Shown: positions 19,501-28,731, numbered from the stretch's first letter. The stretch is 59,609 nt of DNA from Candidatus Methylobacter favarea (GCF_902806695.1 NZ_CADCXN010000045.1:1-59609); one strand, 5' to 3'. A program made the numbers and translations. Notes: generated by a model from the sequence alone, not told the origin.

Positions 19501-20013
19501 CGAGCCCCTGACAGCAAATTCCCCATGCTGATAGACTTGAGGCACGCACTGGTAGCCGACGCTTTCCAGCTTGAGCCTGTTCAGCTCCAGATTAAAATCA
19601 TCGCCGGTTTTAACTGCGAAGCTGTTGGCCAGGACATGCTCGCGCGGCGCCAGCCGGTGCATTAAAGTGGTTACCGGCACCACCAGCGCGCCCCGTTTCA
19701 CCTGCGGCAGTAACGCCAGGGTTCGCAGGCGTTCTGAAATAATTTCCGGCAGCGGCGAGAAAACATCGTAAGGCAGGGTTTCCCAATCGGGAAAATGCAG
19801 GATGGGATGCTCGTTTTGCAAAAAGAACGACAACTCATGCTCAAGCCGCAAAGCCGTCTGGTTATCGGGCGTAACGATAACAAACAGGCGCGCTTCATTT
19901 TTAATGGCTGAAGCCAGCGCCAGCGAATCTCCGCAGCCGCTCAGGCCAGTCCAGATAATCGTTTGATCTTTTCTTTGCGGAACTTGAGGAGAGAAAATTA
20001 AAGTGTCAGCCAT
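16555..20013 (-). CDS. mfd: transcription-repair coupling factor Mfd
   Basis: A 1152-residue DNA translocase that removes RNA polymerase stalled at lesions and recruits UvrA. It has the full Mfd layout: a UvrB-like N-terminal region with GLSGCGDS, the polymerase-interacting domain (VVHQEHGVGRYLGL), superfamily-2 helicase motifs with Walker A GDVGFGKTE, DEEH and TATPIPRTL, the TRG region (LHQLRGRVGRS) and the C-terminal autoinhibitory domain. Length equals E. coli Mfd (1148). The first ATG fits the known N-terminus. The gene stands alone. Confidence 0.98.
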   Translation of the reverse strand: MADTLIFSPQVPQRKDQTIIWTGLSGCGDSLALASAIKNEARLFVIVTPDNQTALRLEHELSFFLQNEHPILHFPDWETLPYDVFSPLPEIISERLRTLALLPQVKRGALVVPVTTLMHRLAPREHVLANSFAVKTGDDFNLELNRLKLESVGYQCVPQVYQHGEFAVRGSIVDLFPMGSKVPFRIELFDDEVESIRTFEPETQRSQDICERIELFPAREFPFTDESIKHFRQAFRDNFPETSPKNPLYHDVTKGITPGGIEYYLPLFVERTATLFDYLPPSAVLVTSEAFISTSQAFYTEAEDRFQQRKYDVDRPLLNPHLLFLSADELLQRTTPFARITLENAKTITSRGSDFNCLPLPDLTVDAKLKNPAHKLQQFIGEFQGKILFTAESAGHREGLIEKLTQHKISIKQLDNWQQFLKSELSPCILAAPMDQGLWLENPAIAIIPESLLSGEKVQQRRRRRKSGMRELENMVNNLNELTIGAPVVHQEHGVGRYLGLQTLKFGGIAAEFLALEYANNDKLYVPVSSLHVIGRYTGMSPENAPLHKLGGDQWSKAKKKAMERIRDVAAELLEIHAKRALKKGHAFTIADSDYQAFADAFPFEETPDQQAAIEVILEDMASPQPMDRVICGDVGFGKTEVSMRAAFIAVQSGKQVAILVPTTLLAQQHYQNFRDRFADWPVRIEVTSRFISPRQQKAIATDLEQGKIDIVIGTHKLLSPEIKYKALGLVIIDEEHRFGVRQKEHFKKLRNELDMLTLTATPIPRTLNMAMSGLRDISIIASPPPNRHAIKTFISEWVDAQIREACLREIKRGGQVFFLHNDVKSMEKMAQELGKLVPEARLEMAHGQMPERELERIMLDFYHQRFNLLLCSTIIESGIDIPSANTIVINRADKLGLAQLHQLRGRVGRSHHRAYAYFIVPPKTLMSSDAVKRLEAVEASGDLGAGFMLSSHDMEIRGAGELLGDEQSGQIQEIGFTLYTELLERAVNALKSGKQPELETPMDKGPEVDLQTPALIPENYLPDIHARLVLYKRIASAETQDDLRELQIEMIDRFGLLPEPVKTLFSITELKQQAEKLGVRKIEAGLAGGRIVFTAEPEVNTEQLISLIQTQAQCYKFDGADKLRFIRPFESTEQKLEFIRELLEKLTLEPA

Positions 20014-20761
20014 CGGACAGCAGCTATGGGCGAGTATTAAAATCAGGGCTAGATGGTCACGCTAAAACTGTATTCAACAGTCCATCCAGGTCAGGGAAAT
20101 GGATCATTTACAATTTTATTATATCCCATGTGTTTATTTGAATCTGCCGAATATAACGACAAATCGGTCATTGATTAGTAGGAGTTATAATCAAGGCGAA
20201 GGCCAGATTATAGCGGCAAAGAATAGGCGTTGTTAGTAACGGCTACCGATTCTTGCGCGCCAGAAATCATATTGCTGAATAGTAAACCGGCTGGCAGCCA
20301 GACAGCGAATCAGTTGATTCAGGTCACTACAGTTTGAATTTCGCCTGAATTTTGTCCATGAACTCAAACTTGACATCAATTGTCTGATATTTATAGCAAT
20401 GTATGAACGGCATTGATATTCAGTAGGTTGTTAACGAGTAACTGTTCAGCACCGCTGCAAGGGCTAAAATCAAGCGTTTTTTATGAGATGCCTTATTACC
20501 AAGATGCGCAGAACAGTTACCTTAAACGGCGGGTTTCCAATAGCGGAAACTAGTTAGTATATAAATTTAACAAGGTCATTGAACTATAAACAAAATATCG
20601 CTAGCTGCAGGTAATTTTTAACCGGTTTTATCGCTTTGGATGAGGATTGGATACAATATCTTTGGGTTGAGACAGGTACAGTCAAGTTAATATGCGGCAT
20701 AAATATCACTTTTCGGGTTCCCTTATGTTAATCAAGTTCAACTAAAAAGAGAGGTAACATT
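20014..20761. other. intergenic region between mfd and the small secreted protein gene
   Basis: About 750 bases between divergently placed genes. Short open frames exist on both strands but none has a ribosome site with family resemblance. The final 20 bases carry AGAGAGGTAAC, the ribosome site of the gene at 20762. No repeat or mobile element recognised. Confidence 0.5.
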
Positions 20762-21163
20762 ATGAAAAATTTTTTCTTTCTGGCTATTGCGCTATTGATT
20801 TCCAGTTCGCTGTTCGCCGCTACCGATCACTATACCCTGCGCGATGATAATCATGTCCGGCACTTGAAAATCACCACCCTTAACGACGAGATCATGGTCA
20901 GCGCCGATGTAGATTTTGAATCTCCCGCCAATAAAGCAGGCCCTGACCATTGTTCGGCGGAGATTTCCGGTAAAGCCAAAAGCGCAGGTGAAAACGAGTT
21001 GGTGATGAAAAAACATTCTGAAACTGACGCAAGTTTCTGCGAGCTAAAAATCCAGCTTAGTCCGAACGGCGCAAAAATTGAGGAAGGGGGCGACTGCAAT
21101 AACTTTGCCGTAGGCAAGTGCCGCTTTTCCAGCGGTGGCAAGGAACTGATCAGAATTCAGTAA
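20762..21163 (+). CDS. small secreted protein with four conserved-looking cysteines
   Basis: A 133-residue protein with a clear signal peptide (MKNFFFLAIALLISSSLFAA, cleavage near residue 19-20). The mature part holds four cysteines (DHCSAEI, SFCELKI, GDCNNF, GKCRFS), enough for two disulfides, in a mixed beta-like sequence. I do not recognise the family. The ATG follows GAGGTAACATT. It stands alone between mfd and the yihY-like gene. A periplasmic binding or inhibitor role is conceivable but unsupported. Confidence 0.7.
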   Translation: MKNFFFLAIALLISSSLFAATDHYTLRDDNHVRHLKITTLNDEIMVSADVDFESPANKAGPDHCSAEISGKAKSAGENELVMKKHSETDASFCELKIQLSPNGAKIEEGGDCNNFAVGKCRFSSGGKELIRIQ

Positions 21164-21426
21164 AATGAAACCGGAGTAGCGCAGAGCGAAATCCAGCTAT
21201 TGAACAGCCGCTGGTGTGGTACGCATAATGACTCATTGTGACCTATCTTACTGCTCGCCTGGACTATAGGGCTCCTTTCATCGAAAGCGTGAGGAAAATG
21301 GCATCATGCCTTGCGGCCAATTCTTGCGCTTTTATGCAATGGCAACAAGTTTTTACATTAGCTGAGCTGCTCAACAATAATCAACCTTGATTTATTAACC
21401 TTGATTCAAAAGCATAAAATCAGCCT

Positions 21427-22749
21427 ATGAGACTCAACATAATCCGTTTTATTAAAGAAGATATATGGCGGTTACACGAGCAAGGGCTTTCACAAGTCAA
21501 AGCGACATTCATCAAGTCGTCAAAAATTGTTATCTTGTCTGTTCAGGGCTTCACGGACGATCTGTGTCCGTTAAGGGCGTCCGCTTTAACTCTTTACAGC
21601 CTATTGTCGATAGTGCCTGTCATCGCCATGCTGTTTGGGATCGCCACAGGGTTCGGGTTTGAAAAAATGCTGCAGCAACGCTTAATCGAACAAGTACCGG
21701 CCCAGGAAACGATGGTATTGCAGCTCATCAGCTTTGCCCACAACCTGCTGGAAAGCACTAAAGGGGGGGTCGTTGCCGGAATCGGCATTGTTATCCTGTT
21801 CTGGACCATTATCCAGGTGATTGGCAATATAGAAGAATCTTTTAACTACATTTGGAAAATAGACAAAGCAAGATCAATAAGCCGGAAATTTAGCGATTAT
21901 TTATCGGTAATGTTGCTGGCGCCGGTAATATTAATAACTTCGAGCAGTATTACCGTATTCCTGAATACACAGATAACCTGGCTAATAACCCTTATTCAAT
22001 TACCGAAAGCTGGCACTTGGCTGGTCATTAGAGCGCTGGGCTTGTTACCTTTAGTGCTTATGTCCGGCCTATTCGCCTTTACGTTTATTTTTATGCCCAA
22101 CCATAAAATTAATTACAGGACCGGCATCATTGCCGGCATTGTTACCGGCATTATGTATCAACTGGCGCAGTGGGCTTATCTAAGCCTGCAGATTGGCGTG
22201 TCAAATTATAATGCAATTTACGGCAGTTTTGCAGCGTTGCCCTTATTTGTCGTCTGGTTGCAAATTGGCTGGATGATTGTTCTGTTTGGGTGTGAAATCG
22301 CTTTTTTTCACCAGAATTATGAGATTTACCGTAGCAATATCCGCTTTTCTGACTTAAGCTTTTCCCTGAAAAAGATCATCGCCTTACAAATAACCCATCT
22401 GATTATCAAGAATTTCATGCACGTGAATAATCCATTAACCGCAGCCGAAATAGCGGCAAGACTGGTTATACCGATAGCCCTTATTCAGCCCCTTCTATCA
22501 AACCTGATAGCCAGTCATATTATTGTCGAGCTTAAAAATCAGGCCGATGATGAGGTTTACCAGCCTGCCGTCGATATTAACATACTGACTATTGCCTATG
22601 TTATTAACGCTCTGGAACAGTGTGGACAAAATCATCTGCCTGATATCAACCAGAAGCACCTGTTTATTGAGGCAGTCAATAAATTCAGGGAATTGATGGA
22701 AGACTCTGAACAAAATCGTTTATTAAAAGACATAGAGCAAAAGGATTAA
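21427..22749 (+). CDS. YihY/BrkB family inner-membrane protein
   Basis: A 440-residue protein of the YihY (UPF0761, formerly ribonuclease BN) family. Residues about 40-290 carry six hydrophobic segments with family marks LRASALTLYSLLSIVPVIAM, NIEESFNYIWKI and NAIYGSFAALPLFVVWLQIGW. The C-terminal ~140 residues are cytoplasmic and winged-helix-like, with the family's ITHLIIKNF and ITAAEIA-type pattern. The name rbn should not be used, since RNase BN activity belongs to another gene. The transported substrate is unknown. No ribosome site stands out. Confidence 0.88.
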   Translation: MRLNIIRFIKEDIWRLHEQGLSQVKATFIKSSKIVILSVQGFTDDLCPLRASALTLYSLLSIVPVIAMLFGIATGFGFEKMLQQRLIEQVPAQETMVLQLISFAHNLLESTKGGVVAGIGIVILFWTIIQVIGNIEESFNYIWKIDKARSISRKFSDYLSVMLLAPVILITSSSITVFLNTQITWLITLIQLPKAGTWLVIRALGLLPLVLMSGLFAFTFIFMPNHKINYRTGIIAGIVTGIMYQLAQWAYLSLQIGVSNYNAIYGSFAALPLFVVWLQIGWMIVLFGCEIAFFHQNYEIYRSNIRFSDLSFSLKKIIALQITHLIIKNFMHVNNPLTAAEIAARLVIPIALIQPLLSNLIASHIIVELKNQADDEVYQPAVDINILTIAYVINALEQCGQNHLPDINQKHLFIEAVNKFRELMEDSEQNRLLKDIEQKD

Positions 22750-22797
22750 ACTCTCTCGTAATTTAAAGGCAGAAACGCTCAAGGAAGAATTAACGCG

Positions 22798-24573
22798 CTA
22801 CTGTTCAAGCTTTATCAGCTTGCCCCGAACCAGAGAGGACTCCCCTACGCCACTAATAGCATAAACAACTACATTGGCGCTTTGGGCTGGCCAGTCAAAA
22901 GCTACGGTTTCGCCATTCTCAAGTTCGCCGCTATCATAGGCCGTCTTTTTGTCTTTATCCAAAACCTTTAGCCTAAGCTTGCCGCCGCCCTGTGTTTGAG
23001 CCGTCAACTGATAAGCCGTGCCAGCGTTTGGAATGGCCCAATAGACTCTGTTCACCCCTACGTTCCAATTTACTTGAACTGACGGAGTTAAGGTTTTAGG
23101 AAAAACTACTGCCTGAGCCCAGCTATCATAAACGCCGGCTACCGTTGACCCCCATTGAAGCTGCCATGGCCCGCGCATCGACAGTAAATTGAAATTCCTG
23201 GACAGACTAGAAGTCTGGCCATTGCCATCCAGCCACCCACTCACTGCCACTACCTGCCGAAGCGACTTTCTGATCAAATCCAGTTCCGACGCCACCTTAG
23301 TATCCCAACCCCCGTTATGCAAATTAAAGCCTGAACCATTTTCTACATAAATAACAAAAGGTGTTCCGTAGTTACGATCGACGACATAAGCGCCATAAAC
23401 TTTCAGGGTTTCTGCTACCTTGCGTAACGCTAAACTACTGATCTGTTGGGTATTGAAGGATGTCGGTAGCATCATCAGCGCGCCTTCAGGAACTATGCCG
23501 GTATTTTGGCTGGCACTTGAATCCGCTGCAGTTGCCGGAAAAATATAGGCTGGCTTCGGAGACAATCCATTATAGGTAAGCGACATTGCCAGGGCGTGAC
23601 GGTAAAGGACATCGTCATCTGCGATTTCATGTTTTCGCATCAAACCTGCCCCGGTAGGTACTCCGGCAGCGCGCGCCCCCTGGAAATAATGGGCGGGATC
23701 ACCCCAGCCTCTACCATCAATTCGCGACCAGGCATATTGTGCGGCAACCCACTGGCCATCCTGGTATTTGAGCTGCCAAAAGGAATGCATAATACCACTG
23801 ACAGGATCGACGATATCCGCATGTCCATCATTTCCTGTAGCCGCTTTTACAATTGAGGGCCAGCGGGGAATCTTGACGTCGTGATAGGTTTCATCGTCGG
23901 GATTCCACAAACCTTTAGTACCAGGAAGGCCTTTTACGGTTACAGCTGCATCGGTTGCCGTGCTTAAGAATATACCGGTTGAATACGCCCCTTCTGCAAC
24001 ACTGGGAAAATACGATGAAGTGGGTATGACAAACTGACCAAAAACAGGCGCAACGGGCCGACTGTTCCACGGAGAGTTTGCAGCGAAGGGTTTTAAATAT
24101 GTTCCCCAATCGGATGAAGGGACTGGCGTTGTAGTCCCGTTATTCACTGTAAAAGGAGTATTAATTACTTGAGTGCCGCCGCTGGTCAAGGTAATCCTGG
24201 CGCTAATAGTATTGCTTCCGTTAGCAAATGCGTGGGTGTTAGACGGGTTAGCGGCTGTCGTTGAGCCGCCTGCAAAATCCCACGGGCCAAAATTTTCCAC
24301 TTGCCGTGGCCCCCCCCCCATCATTAGGTTATTGAGATAAAAACTGACCTTGGAAATTCCCGTTTCAGGTGAAACAAAGGCGTAGATATTGCCTGCCACA
24401 GAGGCATTTGCTAAGGGCACTGCATTGCTTCGGCTGGAGGATGAGCTTTTTAAGAGCTCGAATGTTGCAGCCTTCGCATTTCCTATCTGCAGGGCCAGAA
24501 AAAAGCCTATTATTCCTATAACTGTCGAAAAAATATACAGGCTTGTTTTAATGCTGTGTCTCTTGTAATACAT
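22798..24573 (-). CDS. large secreted protein with N-terminal Ig-like domain, gene contains a G10 tract
   Basis: A 591-residue exported protein. A signal sequence or membrane anchor (residues about 9-35, ending GNAKAATFELL) precedes a beta-sandwich Ig-like segment (SVAGNIYAFVSPETGISKVS to TPFTVNNGT, about residues 55-145) and a large C-terminal domain of no family I recognise, containing SWAQAVVFP and WAIPNAGTAYQLTAQT. Codons about 82-86 are read through ten consecutive G residues (24310-24319 on the plus strand as C), a classic slippage site. Start at MYYKRHS, after AAGAG; an earlier in-frame ATG at 24612 is possible. Not linked to its neighbours. Confidence 0.7.
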   Translation of the reverse strand: MYYKRHSIKTSLYIFSTVIGIIGFFLALQIGNAKAATFELLKSSSSSRSNAVPLANASVAGNIYAFVSPETGISKVSFYLNNLMMGGGPRQVENFGPWDFAGGSTTAANPSNTHAFANGSNTISARITLTSGGTQVINTPFTVNNGTTTPVPSSDWGTYLKPFAANSPWNSRPVAPVFGQFVIPTSSYFPSVAEGAYSTGIFLSTATDAAVTVKGLPGTKGLWNPDDETYHDVKIPRWPSIVKAATGNDGHADIVDPVSGIMHSFWQLKYQDGQWVAAQYAWSRIDGRGWGDPAHYFQGARAAGVPTGAGLMRKHEIADDDVLYRHALAMSLTYNGLSPKPAYIFPATAADSSASQNTGIVPEGALMMLPTSFNTQQISSLALRKVAETLKVYGAYVVDRNYGTPFVIYVENGSGFNLHNGGWDTKVASELDLIRKSLRQVVAVSGWLDGNGQTSSLSRNFNLLSMRGPWQLQWGSTVAGVYDSWAQAVVFPKTLTPSVQVNWNVGVNRVYWAIPNAGTAYQLTAQTQGGGKLRLKVLDKDKKTAYDSGELENGETVAFDWPAQSANVVVYAISGVGESSLVRGKLIKLEQ

Positions 24574-24904
24574 AATGTTTCTCTTTAATAAGCAGGTGAA
24601 AGCACGAATCATGGATTAGATCAGTTGCGCACTATAAATCCAGCCGTCCTATTTTAAATAAATTAAGTGTCGTCAAGAATTTATCTTCTAAAATAAGCTG
24701 AATTGAGTATAGTAAACAATCTCATTTAGCTAATTTAATTTCAAAGAGTTTGAGAAACTAAGGTAAGAACGCTTAAAATTCCCAGCTTCTCTAGCTTCTG
24801 TTGACATTTCAGCGTAGCCAATAGCCAAATCAAAGCCGAGACAACATGCACACGAGTGGAATAATTCCGGGCCAGTTTCTTGAACCGGGATTAAATTTGA
24901 CGGC

Positions 24905-24934
24905 AGTGTTTGCTTTTATTGAAAAGCAAACACT
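24905..24934. repeat. perfect 13-bp inverted repeat (stem-loop)
   Basis: AGTGTTTGCTTTT is followed after a 4-base loop (ATTG) by its exact complement AAAAGCAAACACT. No T-run follows on either strand, so it is not a typical intrinsic terminator for the gene at 22798-24573, whose start lies 330 bases away. Function unknown. Confidence 0.6.
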
Positions 24935-25961
24935 CAAACGGCGCTGCTTATAAATAAACCCGTCACAGCTACGGGATTGTTTACCGTGCCTGTAAGGCGG
25001 AATCACCGCCTCAACAGCTTAAGCCCTGAATGGTTTCAATAAACACATCGCTGTCATAGTCTTTAGAAGAGGCTGTTCCATTTGCCCTTTCTCTAAAAAT
25101 GAAGGTAAATGTCCATAGCACCAAGGTCTATTTGCAAAACTCAAGTAATTTATAACGGCCAAACAAACATTTCATTTTGTTATCTAATTTAAAAAACCTT
25201 GCTACCCCCAGACTTAATCGATCACCCATGACAGCGGCTGCCCAACCGTTGCTGGCAGAATAGTGTGCCTCTATCCTAAAGGGAGACGTCCAGCCATACA
25301 AGAGCTATACCAGGAGTTAATGGCGCCAATGACCCCCGCTTGTAGTCATTCCACTTTTCCCTCCCAGAAAAGCCTTCCTTAATCCGCATCGAATGGTCAG
25401 GGATGAGCGAATTATAATCAAGTACTCACCCCATGCCGTAGCAATTTCAGCCCAGTATATTGTATTTTATAGCTTCCTATGAACAGGCTGTCTTTTTATT
25501 AAATAGTTAATGTGTTCCACCCCCTTCTTGTTATTGGGCCAATACAAGATAGCGCTGTCATAACTATGAGCCAAATCAATACACTTCATATTTTCAGATA
25601 AATTAGCAGGGTTTTTATAGTGAGAAGGTGCCCCCTGGGGCAAGGCATAACAAAAATAGACTGATCACTGTACGGTTCTTCAGGTAAAAGACGTTTCTGA
25701 GATATCCTGAAAAAGGCATTATTTCTAGTTTGGTTTCTCCTTAATAAACAGTGCTTGTATAGGGCCACTTGTCAAAAATGGCTGTAATTGCCACGTAAGA
25801 GCTCATTTATGCTCATGAGTTACCTTCCTGTCATGAACGTGATTTAAGCAATTGTCAGGGTCATTTTGCATCGGGCCAGACTACTCGTTTCCCTATGAGA
25901 TAAATGAGGAGGCTATAATGATATTTTACGAGATTACCTCAATCAATTGAGGACATTTCAA

Positions 25962-26082
25962 ATGAAGCCGCGTTATGTTGCACCTCTTCGTGAAGGGTTG
26001 AAAATGCCGAAACCAAGTCGATAAATCAGTCAACTGGCGATTTACCGCTAACGATGCCCGTATTAAATTGAAGCGCCTTTAT
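25962..26082 (+). pseudogene. probable IS630-family transposase relic
   Basis: A frame ending with TAA at 26080-26082 reads VNWRFTANDARIKLKRLYW, which resembles the extreme C-terminus of IS630-family transposases (W-x-F-T-x-x-D-A-R-x-K-L-K-x-L-Y). A short frame just upstream starting at 25962 (MKPRYVAPLREGLK) could be the matching N-terminus, so the remnant may be a deletion derivative with only the two ends of the gene. No terminal inverted repeats were found. The match is from memory of the family and short, so confidence is limited. Confidence 0.4.
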
Positions 26083-26159
26083 TGGTAATTATCAGTTGAT
26101 AGGCTACCAGACCTTTAACTGAATAGCATTATTTCTCAGCAACAATAATTTTTCAATAT

Positions 26160-26183
26160 CGTTATTTACATTTATATATAACG
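26160..26183. promoter_or_regulatory. ModE-type operator
   Basis: CGTTATTTA (26160-26168), a six-base spacer, then TATATAACG (26175-26183). This matches the ModE consensus of two inverted CGTTATATA half-sites with one mismatch. It lies about 120 bases before the AlgE-type porin that leads modABC. Known ModE-molybdate represses modABC; by analogy the porin-mod genes are turned off when molybdate is plentiful. No modE gene is in the window. Confidence 0.65.
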
Positions 26184-26301
26184 TATTATACTGAGGCTGT
26201 GCCATATTCCCGACTTATTAATTATGAACTGCGCATCATATTCGGCTATCCGATAAAACCATGCAGTTGCGCCTGTCAATTAAAATTACTGAGCATTGAG
26301 A

Positions 26302-27804
26302 ATGGAAAGAAAACGCCTTGCAGGAGCTATTATTAGCTATTCCCTGAACCTGATCGCGGCTGGAGACTTGTACATGGTGAACAGTAATAATGCTCAGGCA
26401 GCAGAAGCGAAGAAGAACTATGCAAAGCCGCCTTTCTCCTCATTTTCCAGCCAAATGCGCGATGCCTTGTTGGGTTCCGGTAAATATGAGAAGCCGGTCT
26501 GGAATCTGCACAATGCTCTGAACTTGCCGGACTGGCTGTCGGTGTCGCTGGAGCAACGCACTCGCTATGAAACCCTGGACGGCAGTTTCAAAGCCAACGG
26601 AAAAGGCGGCGACCAGCAAATTCCCATGCAGATCGACCTGTCGCTGGAAGCACGCTTCGGCCGCTGGCGCGCGGGCGGCGAATTCCTGGATGCGCGGCAA
26701 TTCGGCGCGGATCAAGGCTCCGGCATCAACAATACCCATGTCGATGAAGCCGATTTTATCCAGGGCTATCTGGCCTGGGCCGATCAGAACGTCGCTTACA
26801 ACGGCTTGGGGGCGGAAGTCGTCGCTGGCCGGCAGACCCTGAATTTAGGCAGCCGCCGCCTGGTGGCCCGCAACGCCTTCCGCAATGCCATCAACAGTTT
26901 TGACGGTTTGCGGCTACGGCTTCTCGATTACGGCAACTGGCAGTTCAACGCTTTCATCACCATGCCGGTCGGCCGTTATCCTAATAATTCGGCGCAGCTG
27001 CTTGACCATTTCCACAGTTTTGACGAACCGGAATACCAGACCTGGTTCTCCGGCGGTTTTCTGGAAATCTTCGATTTACCCTGGAAAACTAACGCCGAAC
27101 TGTATTTGTACCATCTGGATGAAGGCGACCGGAACCGCAACCCCACCAGTAATCGCCGTTATTTCACGCCCGGCTTGCGGGTTTACCGCAAGCCCGCCAA
27201 AGAGCAGTTCGATTTCGAACTGGAAGCCATCGGCCAGATCGGCACGGTGCGCTCCAGTAAAAAAGCCTCCGACGGTAGAGACTTAGAGCATCAGGCCTGG
27301 TATCAGGGTTTCAATGCCAGCTATACCTTCAATCTGCCCTGGACACCGCGCCTGTCGCTCGAATACGACTATGCCAGCGGCGATCACGATCCGAACGACG
27401 GCAAGGATCAACGTTTCGATACCCTGTTTGGCGCGCGCCGTTTTCAATATGGACCTACCGGCATCTATGGGACGTTTGCCCGCAGCAACATCAACTCGCC
27501 GGGCTATCGGATCGGCATTAAGCCGCACCCGGACGTGCAAGCCTTCTTAAGCCACCGGTTTTTCTGGCTGGCGCAAGACAAAGATGCCTGGACTACCGCA
27601 AATCTCCGCGACAAAACCGGTAATACCGATAATTATGTCGGTCAGCAACTGGAGGTGTCCACGCGCTGGGACGTCAACAGCAGCCTGAATCTGGAAACTG
27701 GCTGGGCGCATCTGTTCAAGGGCGAATTCGCCAAACGCGCAGCCTATGCGCCCGATGCCAAGGATCTTGATTATTTCTACGTGCAGAGTTTGTTTCGATT
27801 TTAG
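26302..27804 (+). CDS. AlgE-type outer-membrane porin leading the molybdate operon
   Basis: A 500-residue exported beta-barrel of the alginate-export porin family. The N-terminus has a signal-like hydrophobic stretch (AIISYSLNLIAAG, cleavage after AQA near residue 35). Conserved blocks GRQTLNLGSRRLVARNAFRN, YFTPGLRVYRK, DPNDGKDQRFDTLFG and DAWTTANLRDKTGNTDN parallel those of the porin at 14265-15782. It ends in Phe as barrel proteins do. It precedes modABC with a 115-base gap and follows a ModE operator, so molybdate passage across the outer membrane is the likely role rather than alginate export. ATG chosen; a TTG six bases earlier is an alternative. Confidence 0.8.
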   Translation: MERKRLAGAIISYSLNLIAAGDLYMVNSNNAQAAEAKKNYAKPPFSSFSSQMRDALLGSGKYEKPVWNLHNALNLPDWLSVSLEQRTRYETLDGSFKANGKGGDQQIPMQIDLSLEARFGRWRAGGEFLDARQFGADQGSGINNTHVDEADFIQGYLAWADQNVAYNGLGAEVVAGRQTLNLGSRRLVARNAFRNAINSFDGLRLRLLDYGNWQFNAFITMPVGRYPNNSAQLLDHFHSFDEPEYQTWFSGGFLEIFDLPWKTNAELYLYHLDEGDRNRNPTSNRRYFTPGLRVYRKPAKEQFDFELEAIGQIGTVRSSKKASDGRDLEHQAWYQGFNASYTFNLPWTPRLSLEYDYASGDHDPNDGKDQRFDTLFGARRFQYGPTGIYGTFARSNINSPGYRIGIKPHPDVQAFLSHRFFWLAQDKDAWTTANLRDKTGNTDNYVGQQLEVSTRWDVNSSLNLETGWAHLFKGEFAKRAAYAPDAKDLDYFYVQSLFRF

Positions 27805-27821
27805 TATCGTGTCGGCCTTGC

Positions 27822-27845
27822 GACGCTTTGACGCTTTGACGCTTT
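27822..27845 (+). repeat. three tandem copies of GACGCTTT
   Basis: An 8-base unit, GACGCTTT, is repeated three times exactly in the gap between the porin and modA. A slippage-prone microsatellite lying outside any gene; an effect on modA expression is possible but unsupported. Confidence 0.7.
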
Positions 27846-27920
27846 ATTTAAAGCCGACTCTCGCTGGCAGGAGGGAAGAGGATCGCCCGCTCAACAGCCT
27901 TTTTATTTTGGAGATAACCC

Positions 27921-28724
27921 ATGTCATTTAATTGTTTAAAGAGCCTCCTGCTGACTTTGAATCTGTTTTCGAAGAGCATTTTTCTGACTTTGTTTCTGGT
28001 CTCGTTCAGCGCGATCGCACTCGCCGAAACGACTCTGGTAGCGGTCGCCGCCAACTTTGGCCAACCGATGGCAGAAATCTCTGGGGCTTTTAAGAAAGCC
28101 ACTGGCCACAGCGCCAAACTGTCGTTAGGCTCCTCTGGCAAATTTGTCGCCCAATTCGAGAGCGGTGCGCCTTTTGAAGTGTTTCTGTCGGCCGATAATG
28201 AAAAGCCGCTCAAGCTGGAACACGCCGGCTTGACGGTGCCCGGCAGCCGCTTCACCTATGCCGTTGGTAAGTTGGCTTTATGGTCCGCGACAGCAGGTTT
28301 GGTCGATGGGCAGGGACAAATTCTCGACAAGGGCGGTTTCAAGCATCTGGCCCTGGCCGACCCGAAACTGGCCCCTTACGGCGCGGCGGCAATCGAGGTG
28401 ATGAAAAACAAGGGGCTACTGAAAAAACTACAGCCCTTGTTCGTAGAGGGCGAAAACATCGCCCAAACTCATCAGTTCGTACGCACCGGCAACGCCGAAC
28501 TTGGTTTCTTAGCGCTGTCGCAAATCATCGATAACGGCAAAATCATCACCGGTTCGGGCTGGATTGTGCCCGAAAATCTCCATAGTCCTATTCTGCAGGA
28601 TGCTGTACTGCTGAAAACCGGCGAGAAAAACCCGGCCGCTTCGGCGCTGCTGCAATTTTTGAAATCGCCGGAAGCATTGGCTATTATCGAAAAATACGGC
28701 TACGGTTTACCAAAAAGTAAATGA
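27921..28724 (+). CDS. modA: molybdate ABC transporter substrate-binding protein
   Basis: A 267-residue periplasmic molybdate-binding protein. The signal peptide ends at about residue 36 (SAIALAE). The mature part begins TTLVAVAANFGQPMAEISGAFKKATG, with the oxyanion-binding SLGSSGKFVAQFESGAPFEVFLSAD, and continues with NKGLLKKLQP and NAELGFLALSQI, as in ModA. The ATG follows GGAGATAACCC. It is first of modA-modB-modC-mop and provides Mo for the nitrogenase cofactor built by the downstream nif genes. Confidence 0.96.
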   Translation: MSFNCLKSLLLTLNLFSKSIFLTLFLVSFSAIALAETTLVAVAANFGQPMAEISGAFKKATGHSAKLSLGSSGKFVAQFESGAPFEVFLSADNEKPLKLEHAGLTVPGSRFTYAVGKLALWSATAGLVDGQGQILDKGGFKHLALADPKLAPYGAAAIEVMKNKGLLKKLQPLFVEGENIAQTHQFVRTGNAELGFLALSQIIDNGKIITGSGWIVPENLHSPILQDAVLLKTGEKNPAASALLQFLKSPEALAIIEKYGYGLPKSK

Positions 28725-28731
28725 GGCTTTT

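Larger units (their letters stand above)
24574..26301. other. long non-coding region before the molybdate locus
   Basis: About 1.7 kb without a credible intact gene. It contains a perfect 13-base hairpin at 24905-24934, a probable IS630-type transposase relic at about 25962-26082 and a ModE operator at 26160-26183, all listed separately. Other short frames, such as a 60-codon one at 25586-25768 on the minus strand, have no ribosome site or family resemblance. The region looks like decayed accessory DNA. Confidence 0.5.

Noticed and set aside
25586-25768. 60-codon minus-strand frame
   Set aside because: No ribosome site, no family resemblance and unusual composition; most likely chance in non-coding DNA.
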